A stretch of DNA of 64,000 bases from Saliphagus infecundisoli (lineage in GTDB: Archaea > Halobacteriota > Halobacteria > Halobacteriales > Natrialbaceae). The notes beneath the pieces are model-generated. The model searched no databases. It was not told where the DNA came from and was given only the letters and a program-made list of their open reading frames with translations. Of this stretch, positions 26,379 to 35,401 are shown piece by piece (position 1 is the first letter of the stretch; each line of letters begins with the position of its first letter). Position numbers and translations under genes: made by a program. The DNA lies in assembly GCF_020177375.1 (NCBI RefSeq), contig NZ_JAIWHV010000018.1, positions 1-64,000 on the forward strand, written 5' to 3'.

Positions 26379-27848
26379 CTATTGTAAGTAACCGAGGTCC
26401 TCGAGCCGATTCTTCGTCGAGTCGGTCATCGTGACTGAGCCCGAGGATTCGGCATGTTTGAACGACTCGAGCCATTCGTCTATCTCTGTCTCGAGGTCGG
26501 CTACTGTTTCAGGTTGGTCCTCGACACGGTCGTATCGTTCATCGGAATCCTCGGGCAGGTAGTATAGCTCGCGAGAACCATCCGAGCCCAGAACGAGTTT
26601 GTAGCCGTCCGACCGAATCGAGCGAAGCGATCGATCGTACTCGTATACATGGTTCGGGAGTTTATCGACCCGTTTCTCGAGGGCCTCCATCGACGGCTGT
26701 GGCGCAAGGTACTCCGCGATGGCTCTCGAACGTGGATCCGTTTCCGCGTCGGGGTGGAAGGACCGTCCCTGGAACGCCTCGCGGGCGTCGTCCGCATCGA
26801 TCCTGGCCGCGTCGAGCAAGGTTGGCGGGAGATCGGTGAGTTGGACGAGTCGGTCGCTCTCGATACCGCCGGTGAAGGAACCGCCATGGACGATCAGGGG
26901 GACATGAAGCAGCGTCTCGTAGAGACAGTACTGGTGGTCCATCAATCCGTGATCGCCGATGTTTTCGCCGTGGTCGCCGGTGATCACGAGGATCGTCTTC
27001 TCCCACTCGCCTGCGTCCTCGAGCAGCTGCCGTAGCTCGCCGATACGATGGTCAAGATAGGCGAGTTCACCGCGGTACAACCCACGGAGGGCTTCGAGCT
27101 CTCGGTCAGAGAGATCGGTGTTCCCCGCGATGTAGCTCCACGCGTCTTGGGAGACGTCCATCGCCTCCTCGAAAGCAACGTCCGACGGGAGAAAGGGGTC
27201 GGCGAACGTCTCGGGTGGTCTGTACTCGAGATGGGGCTCGAGGTAGTTGATGAAGAGAAAAAATGGGCGGGAGTCGTCCCGATCGTCCAGCCAGTCGTAG
27301 ACCCATTCGTTGGTTCGTTTCGCACCGTCGTCCTCTTGTTTGCGGAGGAACTGGCCGTAGACGGCGTTTGCGACGTTCGTGATCGGATTGCCGTCGACGA
27401 TCCGGCGGGCGAGCGCCCGGAACTTGTCGATTCCCTCCTCGGTCCGGGCGATTTCGCCGAGATCGGTTTCGGACTGGACGTACTGCCACGTTTTGTAGAA
27501 CGTTTCGAACCCCTCTGCGAAGCCGAACTCCTCGCTGATCCAGGTGTTGTTCGAGATGCCGACCGTCTCGTAGCCGTGGCGCTCGAACAGTGACGGCAAG
27601 TAAGGGACGTCCACGCTCGACTCCAGTTTTTTGTAGCCCGCATGGGCGCCGTGTTTGCTGGGATACGTGCCGGTGAGCAGCGACGCGTGGGACGGAAGCG
27701 ACCACGGGGCGGCAGCGGTGGCGTTCGTGTATTCAACCCCATCGCTCGCGATTTCGGAGATCGCCGTTTCCTGGTGATCGCGGACCTCCCCGAGGGCAGC
27801 CGCCTTCGCGGTATCCATCACGAGAACGATAACGTTCGAGTCATCCAT
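26379..27848 (-). CDS. Sulfatase-fold enzyme with Ser nucleophile
   Basis: The protein has 489 residues from the ATG at 27846-27848 (MDDSNVIVLVMDTAKA); upstream starts to 27914 are open but would overlap the divergent gene's promoter. Asp12 is the first metal ligand. PWSLPSHASLLTG places Ser50 at the catalytic position, followed by Pro and His where sulfatases have Arg. Ser-type sites can be converted to formylglycine by anSME enzymes, so this is the copy most compatible with a true sulfatase. LVITGDHGENIGDHG is the second metal block and the C-terminus ends NRLEDLGYLQ. It is divergently transcribed from the GT4 at 27916 across a 67-bp gap. Confidence 0.8.
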   Translation of the reverse strand: MDDSNVIVLVMDTAKAAALGEVRDHQETAISEIASDGVEYTNATAAAPWSLPSHASLLTGTYPSKHGAHAGYKKLESSVDVPYLPSLFERHGYETVGISNNTWISEEFGFAEGFETFYKTWQYVQSETDLGEIARTEEGIDKFRALARRIVDGNPITNVANAVYGQFLRKQEDDGAKRTNEWVYDWLDDRDDSRPFFLFINYLEPHLEYRPPETFADPFLPSDVAFEEAMDVSQDAWSYIAGNTDLSDRELEALRGLYRGELAYLDHRIGELRQLLEDAGEWEKTILVITGDHGENIGDHGLMDHQYCLYETLLHVPLIVHGGSFTGGIESDRLVQLTDLPPTLLDAARIDADDAREAFQGRSFHPDAETDPRSRAIAEYLAPQPSMEALEKRVDKLPNHVYEYDRSLRSIRSDGYKLVLGSDGSRELYYLPEDSDERYDRVEDQPETVADLETEIDEWLESFKHAESSGSVTMTDSTKNRLEDLGYLQ

Positions 27849-27915
27849 TGGGTACTCAGTTAGCAGGAGTTCTATCGTCATCGTTTTACCCCTTGTGATA
27901 GTCGTCCCGTTCACG

Positions 27916-29082
27916 ATGGACGAGAGGTGTCGCGTCGTCTTCTTTCATATTGGCCGTGACGTGATCGGCGGTGGTTCGAAGATGTTGCTTCGACTGCTGA
28001 CTTGTATCGACCGTTCCCGATTCGATCCGGTCTTAGTTTCACAGACTGACGACGAACTCTGCAAGCGTGCCCGTGAGGAGGGTGTTCACGTCGAGATCGT
28101 TCCGTTCCGCGGCACTCTCGATACTTATAACAGAGAGCTCCTAACGACGTCTCCGATGACGCTGTTCGCGACGGGAGCTCGGATTGTCCAATTCAACGCC
28201 GACGTGTTTTCCCATTTCCGGCGGGCGGATGTCATCTGGTGTAAGAATTTACGGGCAGTCCTGACGCTTCTCCCGTATGTTCTGGGAACCCGGACGCCCG
28301 TAATCTGGAACATCGGTCTCGGGTTCGAGTCCGACGGATCGCTCACATATATGAACGAGCTGGCGTTGTGGGCCGTCGATCACGTCTTCATCGAGTCTGA
28401 TGACCAGGCACAGGCGGTGTTTACGGAGGGACAGTATCAGCGATACCGGGACGAGTTCACGACCTTCCACAAGGGGATAGATCTCGAACGGTTCGATCCC
28501 GACTCGATCGAGCCGACGATCGACGTTGGTGACGGGCTCTGCGTCGGGACTGCTGCGTCGTTGACGCCTCGGAAAGGGCTTGAGTACCTCGTTGAGGCGA
28601 TTCCACGCGTCTTGGAGGACCATGATGATGTCACCTTCTTCATCGCTGGCGAAGCCCCAGAGGGTCACGAGAAGTATGCACGGGAGCTTCGCCGGCGTGT
28701 CGAGGGCCTCGGGGTCGGAGACAGCGTTCGATTCCTGGGTTGGGTTGAGGACATGCCAGGCTATCTGGCCGGGCTTGACGTCTTCGTTCTTTCCTCGCTC
28801 AACGAGGGGATTCCCGGTGCGGTTCGTGAGGCCCTAGCGATGGAAGTCCCTGTAGTTGCGACGGACGTTGGCGGGACCAGTACTGTGGTCGTTGAGGGAG
28901 AAACGGGGACGCTGGTTTCGCCAAGAAGTTCCGAAGAGATCGCTCGTGGAATCTCGGATCTCCTTTCCGACCCGGCTGGCCGCATGGAGAGAGGACAACG
29001 AGGCCGAGATCTGATCGCGACCGAGTTCTCGATGGAGGGCTACGTAGATCGTTACGAGGATTTCATTTTGACTATGATGTAA
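27916..29082 (+). CDS. Glycosyltransferase family 4
   Basis: The GT-B enzyme has 388 residues from the ATG at 27916; seven extra codons to 27895 are open. Landmarks are FHIGRDVIGGGSKMLLRLL (N-terminal loop), VIWNIGLGFES, GTAASLTPRKGLEYLVEA (donor domain start) and SSLNEGIPGAVREAL, in which the first Glu of the E-x7-E pair is kept and the spacing fits. It is divergent from the sulfatase-fold gene and followed after 66 bp by a GT2, which suggests a two-gene unit. Specificity is unknown. Confidence 0.86.
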   Translation: MDERCRVVFFHIGRDVIGGGSKMLLRLLTCIDRSRFDPVLVSQTDDELCKRAREEGVHVEIVPFRGTLDTYNRELLTTSPMTLFATGARIVQFNADVFSHFRRADVIWCKNLRAVLTLLPYVLGTRTPVIWNIGLGFESDGSLTYMNELALWAVDHVFIESDDQAQAVFTEGQYQRYRDEFTTFHKGIDLERFDPDSIEPTIDVGDGLCVGTAASLTPRKGLEYLVEAIPRVLEDHDDVTFFIAGEAPEGHEKYARELRRRVEGLGVGDSVRFLGWVEDMPGYLAGLDVFVLSSLNEGIPGAVREALAMEVPVVATDVGGTSTVVVEGETGTLVSPRSSEEIARGISDLLSDPAGRMERGQRGRDLIATEFSMEGYVDRYEDFILTMM

Positions 29083-29148
29083 GCGTTTTTTTACATTTGT
29101 TATATAAAAGCCATAATCAAACTAAAGACATACTCGTAGATACTCTAT

Positions 29149-30072
29149 ATGATGACTATCGATGGTGTTTCGGTTATTATACCCACATATGACGATATTT
29201 CATATTTGGGACAAGCTCTAGATAGTATTATTGAACAGTCGGTCGATAGTATTGAAGTTGAGATTATCTTAGTTGACTCCAGCAGTACCGAAATAGCCGA
29301 AAGAATAGCTAATAGTTATGGTACGAACGTTCGGTATGACTGGATGCCACCAGAAGGGGTCGCCGCAGCACGAAACCGCGGGATTGAACGTGCAACTCAC
29401 GAGGTAATCGGTTTCTGCGACGCTGACGACTACTGGCACGAAGACAAACTCCGCTATCAACTTCCACGAATTGAGGCAGGATACGACATTGTCTATTCCG
29501 GTGAATATCTCCTCACCGACGGAGCGGCGTTTCGATTGTCGTCTCTCTCCATCAAAAATTCTGATAATCAACATATAAATCACTTTCGTAACGGCGGGAT
29601 CGGATCGCGATCAGTTCTTGTTCGCCGCAAGTGTCTCGATGACCAACGATTCGACGAGCGGTTTACTGTTCGCGAGGATCCTCATCTCTGGACCCGCTTG
29701 CTCGCAGAATACAGCGTGTCTCGGGTCCCGAGACCTCTCTCGTATAAGCGACGACGATCGGATTCACTGACTGCCGATAGGGATCTTGGCTTCCGAATGG
29801 AGATGATGGAGATTAAAGATCTCGTCGATCGGTATCCGGAACTCAAGCCGTATCGGAGCGAACGCGAGGTACGTGCCAAACTTCAGTACGCTAAGACGTT
29901 GATTTCCGACGAGAATAGATCACGAGATGCACAGCGAGTCCTTCTTGATTTACTCCAACAGAAACACTATTCTCCTCGGCTGGTATTTCTATCACTAATT
30001 AGTCTTCTTCCGATTATGAATAAGCAAGTAATTCGACTTCTCCAGGAAATCCAGTGGAAAATCACCAATTGA
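29149..30072 (+). CDS. Glycosyltransferase family 2
   Basis: The 307-residue GT-A enzyme has GVSVIIPTYDDISYLGQAL at the N-terminus, PPEGVAAARNRGIERA, the metal-binding CDADDYW near residue 90, and an EDPHLWTRLL block typical of GT2 acceptor sites. The C-terminal 80 residues are helical and basic. Codon use is AT-rich compared with the 40-60 kb genes. It probably pairs with the GT4 just upstream. A tandem ATG at 29149/29152 leaves the exact start open by one codon. Confidence 0.85.
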   Translation: MMTIDGVSVIIPTYDDISYLGQALDSIIEQSVDSIEVEIILVDSSSTEIAERIANSYGTNVRYDWMPPEGVAAARNRGIERATHEVIGFCDADDYWHEDKLRYQLPRIEAGYDIVYSGEYLLTDGAAFRLSSLSIKNSDNQHINHFRNGGIGSRSVLVRRKCLDDQRFDERFTVREDPHLWTRLLAEYSVSRVPRPLSYKRRRSDSLTADRDLGFRMEMMEIKDLVDRYPELKPYRSEREVRAKLQYAKTLISDENRSRDAQRVLLDLLQQKHYSPRLVFLSLISLLPIMNKQVIRLLQEIQWKITN

Positions 30073-30291
30073 GCTGGTTATAAACTTGGGATATGGCATA
30101 AAAATTATTGATATTATATCTGTGCGTGTTTCAACTGCTCCGCCATGTCTACCGGAAACCGGGGGGAAGTGCTGCGCTCTTGTGAAGGACATTATTGGTA
30201 GAGAGCCTTCCGTCGATTTTGATTCGAGAGAGCACTGAAGACAGCACGACCTATGCAGAGGTTTCACAGGCTATAAGCGGGTGTTGACGAA

Positions 30292-31746
30292 CTAACGGAA
30301 GGTTGATCCGATCGCCCGAAGAACGAATACAAATTCGTGTTTTCGAACTCCTTTGAGCGCAAGCAGTGTGATGAAGTAAATCGTCGGTGCAAATACGAGC
30401 GTTGGAACAAGGCCTTTGACTCCTGTAGCAACGATCACTGCCGACATTGTTGCGGCTGCGAAGACCGCTTTGACGGCAAAAACCGTTTCGAGGGGGATAT
30501 CGAAGCGACGGTTTGCAACCCATAGCAACGTACCGAGTCCGACCGAGTACGAAACCATAGTCGCGAGTGCCGCACCGATAACTCCCATCATCGGGATCCA
30601 TACTACGTTTAACCCGATGTTCAGGACGGTCCCGCCAACGCGGATGGCCGCGGGAAAAAGTGTCTCTTCGGCGGCCAGGAAGAGCTGTCGGTACAGCACT
30701 TCAAGGCCAATGAACACGAGTCCTGTAGCGATAATCGGAAGGAGAATCGTTGCCTCAGCGGCGACCTCTGGGGTCGCGAGAAGACTGAGAAATGGCTCAC
30801 CTATCAGATAGAGACCGGTGATTGATGGTATTGACAGTGCGAGGAAATATCGGCTTCCGTCACGCAGGAACTGCCGACACTGTTCTCGATCGTTCTCCTC
30901 CCATAATCTTCCAAATTCAGCGAAAAACGAGATTCGCAGCGGTAAAATATATGTCCGAAGGATATTTGCAACAGTATATGCGACCGAATACACGCCAACG
31001 GAAGCCGCGCCAAGGTAATAGCCTATGAGGATCCGATCGAACCGGTCTTGAAACATCCCGAACACGTCAATCACCATCGCAGGAATCGCATACTGGAGTT
31101 GCGTGTGAATCCCATCGAACGTCGGCCGCTGGAGACCGACGTGTGAGATGACCGACCCTTGTAGAACGAGTGCGAATACGGTCTCGACGATGACGACCGT
31201 CGTTACGACGGCGATCAGGCTTTGATCTAGGATGAGCAGGACCCCGGCGATCGAGAGGACGTTCAGATATGTTTTCACTCCTTCCAAGGCCGAGTACATC
31301 TTCACTCGCATCTCCGACCGATAGTAGTTCTGTGCCATGTCTTGGAGGACATATACGGGGACCAGAACCGAGCCAAGCTCGAAGAATGGCGCATACGTTA
31401 CGGATCCCAGAAAGACCTTCGCAGTTTGTTCGGCAAATACGAATATCAATACAGTTGCGACCGAGCCGCTTGTGGTCGCGACAAGCGTAAGCGAATAGTA
31501 GAGATCTGCCCGTCCAGTTCGACTTTCACGGGTTTGGGCGTAACGAACAAGCGCTCGCTCGAGACCAAGTCTGAAGAGGCCAGCACTTAACCGAGCTACG
31601 ACCTCGATTTGAACGAACACGCCGTACGATGCGGTACTGAGTAGTCGAGTAATGAGTGGGATCAAGACGAGACCACGAATCTTCCGAGAGAGATTTATCG
31701 CGGTAGAGACGATGATGTCAGAGGACACCTTTTCCGCGATACTCAT
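30292..31746 (-). CDS. Wzx-type polysaccharide flippase
   Basis: The 484-residue membrane protein has about 12-14 hydrophobic segments and the MATE/MOP-type N-terminus common to Wzx transporters (STAINLSRKIRGLVLIPLIT, then LSTASYGVFVQIEVV). It would move lipid-linked oligosaccharides from the cytoplasmic to the external face. The start is the ATG at 31744-31746; 22 further codons are open upstream but include no family sequence. It shares its strand with the polymerase-like gene upstream (31956-33389), so flippase and polymerase are probably functionally paired. A 30-bp AT-rich inverted repeat lies upstream. Confidence 0.85.
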   Translation of the reverse strand: MSIAEKVSSDIIVSTAINLSRKIRGLVLIPLITRLLSTASYGVFVQIEVVARLSAGLFRLGLERALVRYAQTRESRTGRADLYYSLTLVATTSGSVATVLIFVFAEQTAKVFLGSVTYAPFFELGSVLVPVYVLQDMAQNYYRSEMRVKMYSALEGVKTYLNVLSIAGVLLILDQSLIAVVTTVVIVETVFALVLQGSVISHVGLQRPTFDGIHTQLQYAIPAMVIDVFGMFQDRFDRILIGYYLGAASVGVYSVAYTVANILRTYILPLRISFFAEFGRLWEENDREQCRQFLRDGSRYFLALSIPSITGLYLIGEPFLSLLATPEVAAEATILLPIIATGLVFIGLEVLYRQLFLAAEETLFPAAIRVGGTVLNIGLNVVWIPMMGVIGAALATMVSYSVGLGTLLWVANRRFDIPLETVFAVKAVFAAATMSAVIVATGVKGLVPTLVFAPTIYFITLLALKGVRKHEFVFVLRAIGSTFR

Positions 31747-31850
31747 TTGCTGATGGTTCGTCCGGACGAACCACACATAGTTCAGGTGGTTTGATAATCC
31801 GATGGTGTCCAACTGTTGCCACTTATTTTATTCACACACCAAAATAATCA

Positions 31851-31881
31851 ATTTTCCTATATAATATAGTATATAGAAAAT
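31851..31881. promoter_or_regulatory. AT-rich inverted repeat between polymerase and flippase genes
   Basis: ATTTTCCTATATA and TATATAGAAAAT form a near-perfect inverted repeat (one extra C) around ATATAG, 105 bp upstream of the flippase start and 75 bp downstream of the polymerase stop. It could be a promoter with a TATA element, an operator, or a transcript-end structure. It is the most AT-rich stretch of the locus. Confidence 0.4.
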
Positions 31882-31955
31882 CGAAAGGCAGAAATTATCT
31901 ACTTCCTTATTGACGCCAGCTTTAATCGGCTTGGCGGGCTGACCGGCGCTCATTC

Positions 31956-33389
31956 TTAGTGCTTTCTCGAGCGAACACGTGCCGACACGCGTGGAACGAA
32001 TCCAGTTCGGACGGCGGTAACGAGGACAAACGCTGGTACAAGGATGATCAGGTCAGCGAGCAGGCCGTAAAGTGCGTTGGCCGTCAGGCCCAGACTGCCG
32101 AGTGCAGTAAGGATCACGGCAAACAGGACGACTACGAACGGAGTCGGACGGCGGCGTCGAGCGTAACCTCTCGGTTGGAGTAATTGGTAGAGAAAATAAA
32201 GAAATACTCCGAACAGCAAGCCCATGAGGAGCAATCCCGGCGGCCCGAAATTAATGAAATAGTCCCCTATCGCGCCCGGTGGTCGACCGCCTGTCTCGCC
32301 GCCGAGCGTGCGATAGAGGACGCCGCCAGTTGTCGATATCGGTTTTCCCGGCCAGATTGCACTCGGGACGAAGTTTGTTACTGCGCGGAAATAAAACGTG
32401 CCGTAGTAAAACCCGATTTCCTCGGGCATGATCGAAAGCAGCGCGAGAAAGTTCTCAAACTGGTCATCATGAACGCCCGCGGTCAGCACGGGGATGAGGT
32501 CGATGCGTTGGAGGACAACTGGGAGCGACTCGTCGTCACGGAGCCAGCGGAGTGCGACGACGGTCGGCGCGAGGAGCACGCCCATTGCGGGGATGATCAG
32601 GGCGCGGACCATTGGTGGGAGGCGCTCAACTAAGTCTATGATTCGGCCCGAACGTACATCAACCCGTGGCCTGAGCGTTGCATAATAGAGGACGATCGTA
32701 ACAAGCACGATTGAGGTCAGTGCACCACCGCGCGAGCCTAACAACACTGGAACGATGACGACAGGGACCAGTCCCCCTAACTCGACCACGGAGGGTGTCC
32801 GCTGATCAGTCAACACACCACAAAGATAGAGGAGATAGCCCAGTGGGATTGCGCGAGTCCAGATCCGGAGTGGGCCCGCACCTGCGAACAGCTGGCTCCG
32901 GGGAGTAATTCCGGTATAGACGAATAGCGGATTGTTGGTCGGGAAGACGACCAGCACGATCAATCCGAATGCCACCAACCCGACGAGCATATAGACGATT
33001 CCGATAGCTCGGAACAGCTCTCCCGGTACGTGACCGAGGTTATTGATGGCGGCACGGACACCCAAGACCCGTTCGCTGACCCACGCCATCACACGCGGGC
33101 CGACAACGTAATATCCAACGAGTGTGCTTGCAAAGGTCACTGTGAGCGCTGTTCCGGCGATCATCGTCCCCATATGCCAACTCCACGGGATCACGTCCCA
33201 CCGGTAGGTTTGATCTGGTTTGAGGAGTAGATCATCGGCCAAAACCAGTCCGAGCATTCCAACGAAAATCGAGTGAAAGATGATTGGCTCGAAGTAGTCA
33301 ATCTCGCGATCTCGGATGGCGATAGCCCATGGGACGGCAACTAGGCCGGCCAGAAGCACAACGAGAAGAATTGCGAAGACGTCCATCAC
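31956..33389 (-). CDS. Wzy-type oligosaccharide repeat-unit polymerase
   Basis: The protein has 477 residues and about 12 transmembrane segments. The signature is the late external loop: FYFRAVTNFVPSAIWPGKP, then GGRPPGAIGDYFINFGPPG, which matches O-antigen/oligosaccharide polymerases (Wzy, WzyE-like) that add repeat units en bloc at the outer face. Arg and Gly residues in the loop are those usually conserved. It lies upstream of the flippase on the same strand. A tandem ATG at 33389/33386 leaves the start open by one codon. The gene overlaps the end of the small frame at 33386-33625. Confidence 0.78.
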   Translation of the reverse strand: MMDVFAILLVVLLAGLVAVPWAIAIRDREIDYFEPIIFHSIFVGMLGLVLADDLLLKPDQTYRWDVIPWSWHMGTMIAGTALTVTFASTLVGYYVVGPRVMAWVSERVLGVRAAINNLGHVPGELFRAIGIVYMLVGLVAFGLIVLVVFPTNNPLFVYTGITPRSQLFAGAGPLRIWTRAIPLGYLLYLCGVLTDQRTPSVVELGGLVPVVIVPVLLGSRGGALTSIVLVTIVLYYATLRPRVDVRSGRIIDLVERLPPMVRALIIPAMGVLLAPTVVALRWLRDDESLPVVLQRIDLIPVLTAGVHDDQFENFLALLSIMPEEIGFYYGTFYFRAVTNFVPSAIWPGKPISTTGGVLYRTLGGETGGRPPGAIGDYFINFGPPGLLLMGLLFGVFLYFLYQLLQPRGYARRRRPTPFVVVLFAVILTALGSLGLTANALYGLLADLIILVPAFVLVTAVRTGFVPRVSARVRSRKH

Positions 33390-33625
33390 TCCTGTTCAGT
33401 CTCAAACATGGCCTTGATACGATCTCCATAGGAACGGGACAGTTTGAGACCACGCTCGTCAGCGTACTGGTTTTCCCGATTCCGAAGGTCGCTATCAATT
33501 TCGACGTGCAAGCTCTTGCTGATGTGCTCTTTCTCAAGAACACTAAACGATACTGCTTTCGGTATGTATAAGCGTATTATCTCTCCCCTTATATCATGGG
33601 AACTAACATCAAAATATGTGTACAA
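33386..33625 (-). CDS. Small unrecognised protein overlapping the polymerase start
   Basis: The frame encodes 79 residues, charged and probably helical in the second half (EKEHISKSLHVEIDSDLRN, then KLSRSYGDRIKAMFETEQ). Its stop overlaps the first bases of the polymerase gene, the pattern of translational coupling. The N-terminal 25 residues look less like real coding sequence, so the true start may be internal. It may be a small accessory gene or the end of a degraded one. No function is assigned. Confidence 0.4.
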   Translation of the reverse strand: MYTYFDVSSHDIRGEIIRLYIPKAVSFSVLEKEHISKSLHVEIDSDLRNRENQYADERGLKLSRSYGDRIKAMFETEQE

Positions 33626-33784
33626 CCGTCTTCCTGGTGAATTAGATGATAGTGACGACTACTGTTTGACGGTTCATCACCTGTAAGGTAGAATCGATTC
33701 TACTGGGAAGTCTACCCAATCACGAGCCAGGTTCGGACCGAAATAGTTACAATCTACCACTCGGTCTTATGTGCAATCGCACAC

Positions 33785-35305
33785 ATGAACGATAACGAGG
33801 AGGGTGCCTCTTTTGAAGATAATATCATACTACTCACCATAGATTGTCTCCGCTACGATCAATGTGGCTTCAACGGTTATTCAAAAGACACTACTCTTTT
33901 TCTTGACGAACTCGCTTCGGACGGGTACGTGTTCGATCGGGCGATCACTCCCGGAACGTGGACCTCCGAGTCGTTCCCTGGCATACTCGCCGGACGACAT
34001 TCGCCGGACGTGTCCTATTACGACGAACTCCGATTCAAAGCGATTCCGGAGGGTGCTGAAACGCTTGCGACGCAGATGCGAGGAGCCGGATTCGGGACGG
34101 TCGCGACGGTCTCGAACACGCAACTCACCTCCCATCGAAACTTCGACTGCGGGTTCGATTCGTTCTCGAATCTGGATGGTATCGAGAAATCGAGCGACGA
34201 AACGGAAGACCCTGGAAGCACCGATAGCCGGATCGTGAGCCGCTTGAAGGACTTTGCCAAGGAAACGCTTACGACCAACAAGGTCATGTACGAACTCAAT
34301 TGTCGGGACAACCTCCGGACGTGGTACTCGCTTCCGGCACTCGCGAACCAGCTCTCGGGCCACTGGACCGGCTGGCCGTACACGCGAGCCGATGACGTTC
34401 TTTCCCGATTTTCCGAGGATCTACCCGCCGGTACCGAACACCCCGTCTTCGGCTGGACACACCTCATGGACCTCCACGCGCCGCTCCATCCGGACGGCAT
34501 CGATGCTGGCGGGCTGTGTGACCGACCGCGATACCGGTGTCACATCGCGGACGTCAACCGGATCGCGAACAACGAGGATCCGGTCTACAAGGAGATGTAC
34601 GACTCCGTGCTCCGGTTCGTAGACGACCAGATCCGGTCGTTCGTCGATGCGTTGAAAGCGAGAGGAGAGTGGGCGAACACGACGCTCATCGTCACCAGTG
34701 ATCACGGCGAGGCGATGGGGGACCGAGGCGAGTACGGACACTGGAGCCACTACCCCTATGACGACTTGATCCGGGTTCCGTTGATCGTTCACCCTGCAGG
34801 AGGAATCGAGGAGACACACATAGAGCACGTGTTCTCACTGAGTTGGCTGTACGAACTCGTCGCCGAACTAGCGGAGATCGAAGCTGCTGACCTCCCCGCA
34901 CAGTCCGGCGTCGAAAGTCATCTCGATGGGTCTCCGAAGGACACGATCGCAGTTACGGATTCGCTCCGCGATTGGGGTCAGCTAGTCGTCGCTTCTCGCG
35001 ACGACTGGAAGCTCGTTCGAAACTATAACCCAAGACCCCCACGAGACCAGTCGGAACGATATTCGATGCTCAAACACATTCCCGGTATCGACGGCGATAT
35101 TTTGGACCGACTGGACGCGTTGAACGGCGCGTATCGCTTATCCAATGATCCCGGGGAAACGTCCCCGCTCGACGTCTCTGCGGCTCCACCGGAACTCCAG
35201 GAGATCGCCGACGATATGGAGACCCCGTCGCAGTCAGTGCCGGAAGTCGGTGACGAAATGGCCGAGGAGACGAGATCGAAACTGAAAGATCTGGGATACC
35301 TCTGA
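33785..35305 (+). CDS. Sulfatase-fold enzyme with Thr nucleophile position
   Basis: This is a 506-residue alkaline-phosphatase-superfamily protein. IILLTIDCLRYDQCG supplies Asp20, TWTSESFPGILAG places Thr60 where sulfatases have Cys and lacks the following Pro and Arg, and LIVTSDHGEAMGDRGEYGHW is the metal-binding block. The C-terminus ends SKLKDLGYL. There is no signal peptide. The ligase-like gene starts 96 bp downstream on the same strand, repeating a sulfatase-fold/ligase neighbourhood also seen at 21200-23653. A phosphotransferase-like role on glycans is inferred. The predicted start is the ATG at 33785. Confidence 0.78.
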   Translation: MNDNEEGASFEDNIILLTIDCLRYDQCGFNGYSKDTTLFLDELASDGYVFDRAITPGTWTSESFPGILAGRHSPDVSYYDELRFKAIPEGAETLATQMRGAGFGTVATVSNTQLTSHRNFDCGFDSFSNLDGIEKSSDETEDPGSTDSRIVSRLKDFAKETLTTNKVMYELNCRDNLRTWYSLPALANQLSGHWTGWPYTRADDVLSRFSEDLPAGTEHPVFGWTHLMDLHAPLHPDGIDAGGLCDRPRYRCHIADVNRIANNEDPVYKEMYDSVLRFVDDQIRSFVDALKARGEWANTTLIVTSDHGEAMGDRGEYGHWSHYPYDDLIRVPLIVHPAGGIEETHIEHVFSLSWLYELVAELAEIEAADLPAQSGVESHLDGSPKDTIAVTDSLRDWGQLVVASRDDWKLVRNYNPRPPRDQSERYSMLKHIPGIDGDILDRLDALNGAYRLSNDPGETSPLDVSAAPPELQEIADDMETPSQSVPEVGDEMAEETRSKLKDLGYL

Positions 35306-35401
35306 CGACGTGCTGTGGCAATAGAGACGACGACTCATCGTTCATCATCGACGGTACGGCCCGATATCAGCAGTTGGAGCGAGATCCCACCCATTATATA
35401 C

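Noticed and set aside
30140-30290. Possible transposon relic downstream of the GT2 at 29149
   Set aside because: A short minus-strand frame with Cys and His residues is present but no transposase motif, terminal repeat or duplication; too weak to call.
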